From the NCBI GenBank assembly GCA_002427525.1, contig DIRP01000012.1, positions 64,270 through 128,269 on the forward strand: a DNA stretch of 64,000 nucleotides, written 5' to 3'. This DNA is from Bacteroidales bacterium UBA5433 (lineage in GTDB: Bacteria; Bacteroidota; Bacteroidia; Bacteroidales; UBA932). The translations under genes and the position numbers were made by a program. Within the stretch, counting starts at the first letter, position 1. Every line of letters begins with the position of its first letter. The notes under the pieces were generated by a model, which was not told the origin of the DNA, searched no databases, and saw only the letters and a list, made by a program, of their open reading frames with translations. Positions 58,468-64,000 of this stretch are shown here, in pieces.

Positions 58468-61188
58468 TCAGGAATTGGGAGACAGGATAGCAGCCTGTGC
58501 TGCGGCTAGTCTGGCCAGGGGGATCCTGTACGGTGAGCAGGAAACGTAGGTTAGTCCCAGTTTGTAGCAGAAATGTACAGACTGAGGGTCACCTCCGTGC
58601 TCGCCGCAAATACCCAGTTCAATACCGGGGTTGGTGGAACGGCCTTTTGTCACAGCTGTTTCCATAAGCTTTCCGACTGATTCTTCATCAATGTGCTGGA
58701 AGGGGTCAAAAGGAAGTATTTTCTTATTGAGGTATTCACCCAGGAAAGAGCCGATATCGTCCCGGGAGAATCCATAAGTCATCTGGGTAAGGTCGTTTGT
58801 TCCAAATGAGAAGAATTCTGCATTGCGGGCCATTTCGTCTGCCAGCAGGGTAGCACGTGGAATTTCAATCATGGTGCCGTAAACATAGTCAAAGGTAATT
58901 CCGGACTGATCTTGTACCTGGCGGTGCACTTTATCGCAAATGGCTTTTTGATCGTCCAGTTCTTTGACGCTAAGGGTGACGGGAACCATAATCTCGGGTT
59001 TGGGATTGAACCCTTCCTTAATTAATTCTACAGCAGCGGTAAAGATGGCACGGATCTGCATTTCAGAGATCTCGGGGTAAGAGATTCCCAGACGAACGCC
59101 ACGGTGTCCCATCATGGGGTTGACTTCTTTCAGCAGGTCGGAACGTTGAATAACTTCTTCTACGGTGATATTCAGTTCTTGTGCCAGTTCTTTTTGTTTT
59201 TCCGGTGTCTGAGGAACAAATTCGTGCAAAGGCGGGTCGAGTAAACGGAACGTGACGGGTAAACCGTCCATAACACGCAAGGTTTCTTTCGCAGCAACTT
59301 TTACATATGGAGCCAACTCGTCAAGGGCCAGTTGCCGTTCTGTTGTATTTTCCGACAAAATGATTTTACGCAGTTTGCTCAAAGGAGCTTCTGCGTTTAA
59401 TCCGTAGAACATGTGTTCAATGCGGAAGAGTCCTATTCCTTCTGCCCCAAAATCCAAAGCTGTTTGTGCAGCTTCCGGGGTATCGGCATTGGCACGAACG
59501 CCCATGGTACGGAAAGAATCCACTATTTCCATGAAAGCTTTAAAGCGGTGGTTTTCAGAAGCATCCATCGTTTCAACTTTGGAATCGTAAACAAAGCCGC
59601 GTGTTCCGTTCAGGCTGAAAAGAGTTCCTTCCGGATACTGTTTTCCGTTGATGGTCATAACACGTTTCTTAAGATCTATGTGTACAGCCTCGCAGCCTAC
59701 AATGGCGCATTTGCCCCATCCCCGGGCTACCAGAGCAGCATGGGAGGTCATACCTCCGCGGGCTGTGAGCAGTCCGTCTGCTACACGCATACCTTCCACG
59801 TCTTCCGGATTGGTTTCTTCTCTTACCAGGATTACACGTTTGCCTTGTTTGTGCCATTCAACGGCATCTTCTGCCGTAAAGACTATCTGTCCGACAGCTC
59901 CGCCGGGTCCGGCAGGAAGCCCTCTGGCTACCACTTTGGCTTTCTTTTCTGAATTGGGGTCCAGAATGGGGTGCAGCAATTCGTCCAGTTGCGCAGGAGT
60001 CACACGCATAACGGCTGTCTTGCGGTCAATAAGGCCTTCCTGAATCATGTCCATGGCCATATTCAGAGCGGCTACACCGGTGCGTTTTCCAACCCGGCAC
60101 TGCAGCATCCAAAGCCGGCCTTCCTGTATGGTAAACTCAATATCCTGCATATCGCGGAAATGGGCTTCCAGGTTTTTCTGGATTTGATCCAATTCCTGGT
60201 AAGCTTGGGGCATTACCGTTTCCAGCGAAGACATATGTTTGTTTTGCTCGTTTTTTGTGGCTTCGTTGAGCGGATTGGGTGTTCTGATGCCGGCAACTAC
60301 GTCTTCTCCCTGTGCATTTATAAGCCACTCGCCGTAAAAACTGGGTTCTCCGGTGGCGGGGTTACGTGAGAAGGCAACGCCTGTTGCCGAGTTCTCGCCC
60401 ATATTGCCATAGACCATGGATTGTACGGAAACGGCTGTACCCCATTCGTCGGGGATGCCCTCAATCCTGCGGTATGCAATGGCGCGTTTCCCATTCCACG
60501 ACTTTAGCACGGCACCTATACTGCCCCAGAGCTGGTCCATGGCGTTGTCGGGGAAAGGCTTACCCAGTACTTCCTGTACTTTTGCCTTGAATATGTCACA
60601 CAAGTTTTTCAGGTCTTCTGTCGTAAGGTCTGTGTCGCTCTTGTATCCTTTTTCTACTTTCATTTTCTGAAGCAACCTGTCCAATTGCACACGAATTCCT
60701 TTTCCTTCTTCAGGCTCAACACCTTCTGCCTTTTCCATCACTACGTCTGAATACATCATGATCAGACGGCGGTAGGCATCGTACACAAACCTTGGGTTGT
60801 TTGTCTTTTTGATAAGCCCTTGAACGGTTTCTTCACACAGTCCAATGTTGAGTACTGTTTCCATCATACCGGGCATGGAACTTCTGGCACCGGAGCGGCA
60901 CGACACCAACAGGGGGTTTTGAGGATCCCCAAAACGGGCTTGCATCACCGATTCTGTCTTCTTTAGTGCCTCAGCAACTTCTTCTGCCAATCCCTGAGGG
61001 TAGGAACACCCCAGGTCATAGTACTCTGTACAACATCCTGTGGTAATTGTAAAACCCGCCGGAACAGGAATTCCTAAAAGACACATTTCTGCCAGGTTAG
61101 CCCCTTTGCCACCCAGCAGGTTTCTCATAGAACCATCACCTTCGGCGGTTTTTCCTCCAAAGCTGTAAACTCGTTTAATTTTTGACAT
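58468..61188 (-). CDS. ppdK: Pyruvate, phosphate dikinase
   Basis: A 906-residue enzyme interconverting pyruvate, ATP and phosphate with phosphoenolpyruvate, AMP and pyrophosphate. The N-terminal nucleotide-binding domain begins VYSFGGKTAEGDGS, the central phosphohistidine loop is GGMTSHAALVARG with the carrier histidine near residue 483, and the C-terminal PEP/pyruvate barrel ends with GICGEHGGDPQSVHF, whose cysteine is the expected catalytic acid. In anaerobes it serves gluconeogenesis or PPi-dependent glycolysis. A single-gene unit: own promoter and terminator. Confidence 0.97.
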   Translation of the reverse strand: MSKIKRVYSFGGKTAEGDGSMRNLLGGKGANLAEMCLLGIPVPAGFTITTGCCTEYYDLGCSYPQGLAEEVAEALKKTESVMQARFGDPQNPLLVSCRSGARSSMPGMMETVLNIGLCEETVQGLIKKTNNPRFVYDAYRRLIMMYSDVVMEKAEGVEPEEGKGIRVQLDRLLQKMKVEKGYKSDTDLTTEDLKNLCDIFKAKVQEVLGKPFPDNAMDQLWGSIGAVLKSWNGKRAIAYRRIEGIPDEWGTAVSVQSMVYGNMGENSATGVAFSRNPATGEPSFYGEWLINAQGEDVVAGIRTPNPLNEATKNEQNKHMSSLETVMPQAYQELDQIQKNLEAHFRDMQDIEFTIQEGRLWMLQCRVGKRTGVAALNMAMDMIQEGLIDRKTAVMRVTPAQLDELLHPILDPNSEKKAKVVARGLPAGPGGAVGQIVFTAEDAVEWHKQGKRVILVREETNPEDVEGMRVADGLLTARGGMTSHAALVARGWGKCAIVGCEAVHIDLKKRVMTINGKQYPEGTLFSLNGTRGFVYDSKVETMDASENHRFKAFMEIVDSFRTMGVRANADTPEAAQTALDFGAEGIGLFRIEHMFYGLNAEAPLSKLRKIILSENTTERQLALDELAPYVKVAAKETLRVMDGLPVTFRLLDPPLHEFVPQTPEKQKELAQELNITVEEVIQRSDLLKEVNPMMGHRGVRLGISYPEISEMQIRAIFTAAVELIKEGFNPKPEIMVPVTLSVKELDDQKAICDKVHRQVQDQSGITFDYVYGTMIEIPRATLLADEMARNAEFFSFGTNDLTQMTYGFSRDDIGSFLGEYLNKKILPFDPFQHIDEESVGKLMETAVTKGRSTNPGIELGICGEHGGDPQSVHFCYKLGLTYVSCSPYRIPLARLAAAQAAILSPNS

Positions 61189-61236
61189 AAAATTTGTATA
61201 AGATTAGATAATAGATAAATATCTGATATTGACTTG

Positions 61237-61244
61237 CAAAAATA
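61237..61244 (-). promoter_or_regulatory. Promoter -7 box for ppdK
   Basis: The minus strand reads TATTTTTG, matching TAnnTTTG, 48 bases before the ppdK ATG and within the gap after phoH. Confidence 0.55.
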
Positions 61245-61253
61245 CTAAAAATG

Positions 61254-62585
61254 TTACAATAAATTGCCTGCTAATTCAGCTAAGCGGCTTCTTTCTCCTT
61301 TTACCAGGTTTACGTGGGCAAACAAGTCTTGTCCTAACATTTTGTCAGTCAGGTAAGTAAGTCCGTTCGAGTACCTGTCCAGATATGGCTGATCTATTTG
61401 ATGGATGTCTCCTGTAAAGACCAATTTGCTTCCTTCTCCGGCACGTGTAATGATGGTTTTAACTTCGTGTGGTGTAAGATTTTGTGATTCGTCAACAATG
61501 AAGAAGACCCGGGACAGGCTTCTGCCGCGTATGTAGGCCAGCGGAGAAATGAGTAGTTTTTCATTGCGCTGCATCTCCTCTATTCTTACATATTCCCGGC
61601 TGTTTGGTTTAAGGCTTCCCTTGATAACACTCAGGTTGTCCATGAGCGGTAACATATATGGGGCAAGTTTTTCTTTAATGTCTCCGGGTAAAAAACCCAT
61701 TTCCTGGCTCTTAAGGGGGATCACCGGACGCGAAAGCATAATTTGGTCGTATTCTTTTTCCTGGGCGAGTGCAGCGGCAAGTGAGAGCAAGGTCTTGCCG
61801 GTTCCTGCAATTCCTGTCAGAGATACCAGGTTTACGTCCGGGTTGAGTAAGGCATCCAGGGCAAAATTCTGTTCCGCATTGCGGGGGGTGATTCCATAGG
61901 CTCTGTGGCTGGGAACCGGAATGAGGCGTTTCTGTGCTGCCTGATACCGGGCCATGGCAGATCCGTCTTTGTTTTGCAGCACGTAATATTGGTTGTCGTA
62001 GGCGTTCTTTAGTTTTAAGTCTTTGTCACTCAATCCTTGCGCTGTTTGGTATAATTTTGCCATAACTTGCGAATCAACGTTGTTTAGATTCACAATTCCT
62101 TTAGACAAGATAGAGATATTTTCTTCTTTTACCCTGCCGGTCAGGTAATCTTGTGCTTCAATACCTAAAGCTTTTGATTTGATACGCAGGTTAATGTCTT
62201 TAGTAACCAGGATCACCCGTTGTTCCGGGTTTGTTTCTTTGATGAATCGGGCAGTAGCTAAAATGCGGTGGTCGGGAGTGTCTTTGTAGAAAGAATCCCG
62301 CATATCCGAAGGGAAAGGATGTCCCAACTCTACCTTCAATTTGCCCCTGTTGTGTCCCATAGGAATCCACCCGTCCAGCATTTTATCACCCAGCACTTTG
62401 TCCAATTCACGAGAAAATTCACGGGCGTTGAAGTTAATCTGTTCGTTACCTTTCTTAAAACTATCTAATTCTTCAAGCACAATGATGGGAATGACCATGT
62501 CATTTTCTTGAAAATTACTAAGTGCTTTATGGTCGTGTAGCAGCACGTTGGTGTCTAAAACGAAAATTTTGGGAAGGGTTGACAT
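61254..62585 (-). CDS. PIN-domain PhoH-family ATPase (YlaK type)
   Basis: A 443-residue fusion of an N-terminal PIN domain (about 1-150; IFVLDTNVLLHD holds the first acidic residues) and a C-terminal PhoH domain with Walker A GIAGTGKTLLSLA (about 258-270), the Walker B region VFFIVDESQNLTPHEVKTI and the GDIHQIDQPY motif. Proteins with this order are thought to be RNA helicase-nucleases related to toxin VapC-PhoH fusions. The role in Bacteroidota is not known. It has its own minus-strand promoter. Confidence 0.92.
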   Translation of the reverse strand: MSTLPKIFVLDTNVLLHDHKALSNFQENDMVIPIIVLEELDSFKKGNEQINFNAREFSRELDKVLGDKMLDGWIPMGHNRGKLKVELGHPFPSDMRDSFYKDTPDHRILATARFIKETNPEQRVILVTKDINLRIKSKALGIEAQDYLTGRVKEENISILSKGIVNLNNVDSQVMAKLYQTAQGLSDKDLKLKNAYDNQYYVLQNKDGSAMARYQAAQKRLIPVPSHRAYGITPRNAEQNFALDALLNPDVNLVSLTGIAGTGKTLLSLAAALAQEKEYDQIMLSRPVIPLKSQEMGFLPGDIKEKLAPYMLPLMDNLSVIKGSLKPNSREYVRIEEMQRNEKLLISPLAYIRGRSLSRVFFIVDESQNLTPHEVKTIITRAGEGSKLVFTGDIHQIDQPYLDRYSNGLTYLTDKMLGQDLFAHVNLVKGERSRLAELAGNLL

Positions 62586-62617
62586 AGACTTTGCATTTTA
62601 TTAGTTAGAGTATCCTA

Positions 62618-62625
62618 CAAAATTA
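62618..62625 (-). promoter_or_regulatory. Promoter -7 box for the PIN-PhoH gene
   Basis: The minus strand reads TAATTTTG, a full TAnnTTTG match, 32 bases before the start codon at 62585. Confidence 0.5.
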
Positions 62626-62652
62626 ATGAAAAAAGTATAATTTCGTACCGTT

Positions 62653-63960
62653 ATGGAATACAAACAGGCAGTATCTTTTTTGATTGCACATTTTCCCCAA
62701 TACCAGAAAGTTGGAATGGGCGGGTATAAACCGTATCCGGCCAGGATGCTTTCTTTGGTGGAATGGCTTGGAAACCCGCAAATGAATTATCCGTGCATTC
62801 ATATTGCCGGTACAAACGGAAAAGGGTCTGTAGCTCATATGCTGGCAGCTATCCTTCAGGTATCCGGTTTGCGTGCAGGACTGTATACTTCTCCGCATCT
62901 GAAAGATTTCCGGGAAAGAATGAAGGTCAACGGTCATATGATACCGGAAGAAGAAGTCGCTTCTTTTGTTACACATTATGTTGAAAACAAAATGCAGGAA
63001 ACAGGAGAAGAGAGGCCTTCTTTTTTTGATATGACCACAGCTATGGCGTTTCAGTATTTTGCCCAAGAGAAAGTAGATGTGGCGGTAATTGAAACAGGCC
63101 TGGGAGGCAGACTTGACTCTACAAACATCCTGACATCCCAATCTGTCATTTTGTCTGTCATTACCAATATAGGATTGGATCATTGCGATTTGCTGGGGCA
63201 TACACTTTCTGAAATTGCCGAGGAAAAGGCCGGCATAATAAAACCGGGAGTTCCTGTTGTTTTAGGAGAATATCACCCGGAGTCCTTTCCTGTCATTAAG
63301 GAACAGGCCGGCAGATTGGGGAGTATGCTAACTTGTGCTTATGAGAATCCCGGTGTCGGTTACAGCATTGAAGGAGACAGTCTGTACCAAAGGAAAAATT
63401 TGCAAACGGCATACAGTGCCATTGAAGTCCTTAAAAAGACACAACCAAAACTTATGGAGTGCGTTACAGAGGCTTCTGTAACGGAAGGACTGGAGCACTT
63501 TGAATCCCTTACCGGTTTGCATGGGCGTTGGGAGCGGGTGGCAGAATCTCCGGCTGTAATCCTGGACACAGGACATAATGCACACGGTCTTGCTTATTTA
63601 AAGGAACAGCTTTCAAAGGAAACGTATGACCACCTGTATATTGTCTTTGGGGTGGTACGCGAGAAAGAACTGGACCGTATCGCAAATTTGCTACCGCGTG
63701 ATGCCCGGTACTATTTTACACAACCGGGAATTGAAAGAGCTTTGCCTGCTGAAGACTTGTATGACTGGGCCGGGAAGCAGGGCTTGAGTGGTGAAATGAT
63801 ACCTTCAGTTCAGGATGCGTTTAAAAAGGCATGTGCAACAGCTTCTCCACAAGATATGATTCTTGTAGGAGGCAGCACTTTTACAGTTGCCGATGTGGTA
63901 GAAATTTTTTTTGCAAGGAAAGAAAATAAATCTATCTTTGCAGTCCCTTTGGGAGCTTAG
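62653..63960 (+). CDS. folC: Bifunctional dihydrofolate/folylpolyglutamate synthase
   Basis: A 435-residue Mur-ligase-type enzyme that adds glutamates to folates and makes dihydrofolate. The P-loop HIAGTNGKGSVAHML (about 49-63), the SPHLKDFRERMKVNG motif (about 81-95), ETGLGGRLDSTN (about 149-160) and the HNAHG motif (about 309-313) are present. Its last codons, encoding a tail near SIFAVPLGA, run through the promoter of the downstream tRNA and 10 bp into the tRNA gene itself. The plus-strand promoter was not identified clearly. Confidence 0.95.
   Translation: MEYKQAVSFLIAHFPQYQKVGMGGYKPYPARMLSLVEWLGNPQMNYPCIHIAGTNGKGSVAHMLAAILQVSGLRAGLYTSPHLKDFRERMKVNGHMIPEEEVASFVTHYVENKMQETGEERPSFFDMTTAMAFQYFAQEKVDVAVIETGLGGRLDSTNILTSQSVILSVITNIGLDHCDLLGHTLSEIAEEKAGIIKPGVPVVLGEYHPESFPVIKEQAGRLGSMLTCAYENPGVGYSIEGDSLYQRKNLQTAYSAIEVLKKTQPKLMECVTEASVTEGLEHFESLTGLHGRWERVAESPAVILDTGHNAHGLAYLKEQLSKETYDHLYIVFGVVREKELDRIANLLPRDARYYFTQPGIERALPAEDLYDWAGKQGLSGEMIPSVQDAFKKACATASPQDMILVGGSTFTVADVVEIFFARKENKSIFAVPLGA
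63910..63940 (+). promoter_or_regulatory. Promoter for tRNA-Val inside folC
   Basis: A -33 TTTG at 63910-63913, a spacer of exactly 19 bases, and TATCTTTG at 63933-63940 form a full consensus promoter ten bases before the tRNA. It lies within the folC coding sequence. Confidence 0.75.
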
Positions 63961-64000
63961 CTCAGCTGGTTTAGAGCACCTGCCTTACAAGCAGGGGGTC
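63951..64000 (+). tRNA. tRNA-Val (anticodon TAC), 5' part
   Basis: The sequence starts GGGAGCTTAGCTCAGC with the D-stem and D-loop (GCTCAGCTGGTTTAGAGC), followed by the anticodon stem CCTGC/GCAGG and loop CTTACAA with anticodon TAC, which decodes valine GUA. The gene runs off the right edge after the variable-loop region, so the T-arm and acceptor 3' strand are not seen. It overlaps the folC stop by 10 bases. Confidence 0.93.

Overview
This window looks like chromosomal DNA of an anaerobic, fermentative Bacteroidales-type bacterium (phylum Bacteroidota). The evidence is the many promoter -7 boxes of the form TAnnTTTG, the near absence of Shine-Dalgarno sequences, the small DUF4295 gene behind rpmB-rpmG, DUF4199 and DUF1573 proteins, a Rho factor with a long disordered insert, and an [FeFe]-hydrogenase operon. 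No phage, insertion sequence, CRISPR array or rRNA operon was seen. Genes are tightly packed: the longest stretch without a gene is the 211 bp upstream of dnaA.

Positions 1-8722 hold the most unusual region. After the 3' end of a YghO-like acyltransferase gene comes a co-directional run of ten genes. The first six look like a sensory or regulatory module: two DRTGG-type proteins, two GHKL ATPases, a hydrogenase-like iron-sulfur protein with altered active-site motifs, and a PHP phosphoesterase. The last four encode the soluble NAD-linked, probably electron-bifurcating [FeFe] hydrogenase (HndB-like ferredoxin, HydB/NuoF-like, HydA, HydC/NuoE-like). A strong terminator closes the region. The maturases HydE, HydF and HydG are not here.

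Positions 8800-23700 hold prfA-pyrF, a shortened birA, rsfS-ftsH-cdsA-psd, then a minus-strand group (rpe, pepD, dnaA, an MCE protein, an N-acetylmuramoyl-L-alanine amidase) and the divergent lptD. Positions 23700-35400 hold rho, a putative metal exporter, meaB, a DUF1573 protein, a small ferredoxin, secA, a dihydrolipoyl dehydrogenase, a GT2 glycosyltransferase and a DUF4199 protein.

Positions 35400-48700 are mainly translation and secretion genes: thrS-infC-rpmI-rplT-lepB, rpmB-rpmG-DUF4295, ftsY-pheT, and a very large TamB. infC appears to start at an ATC codon behind a strong Shine-Dalgarno sequence. Positions 48700-64000 hold tsaD, a minus-strand operon tldD-pmbA-nhaC-FKBP isomerase, a rubredoxin, a serpin lipoprotein, galE-dgt, ppdK, a PIN-PhoH protein, folC, and the 5' part of a tRNA-Val gene that begins inside the folC reading frame.

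The gene content fits an anaerobe that disposes of reducing power as H2 (hydrogenase, ferredoxin, rubredoxin, PPDK), has an LPS outer membrane (LptD, TamB, MCE), and makes phosphatidylethanolamine (CdsA, Psd). All functional calls come from reading translated sequence and recalled family motifs; no database search was run.
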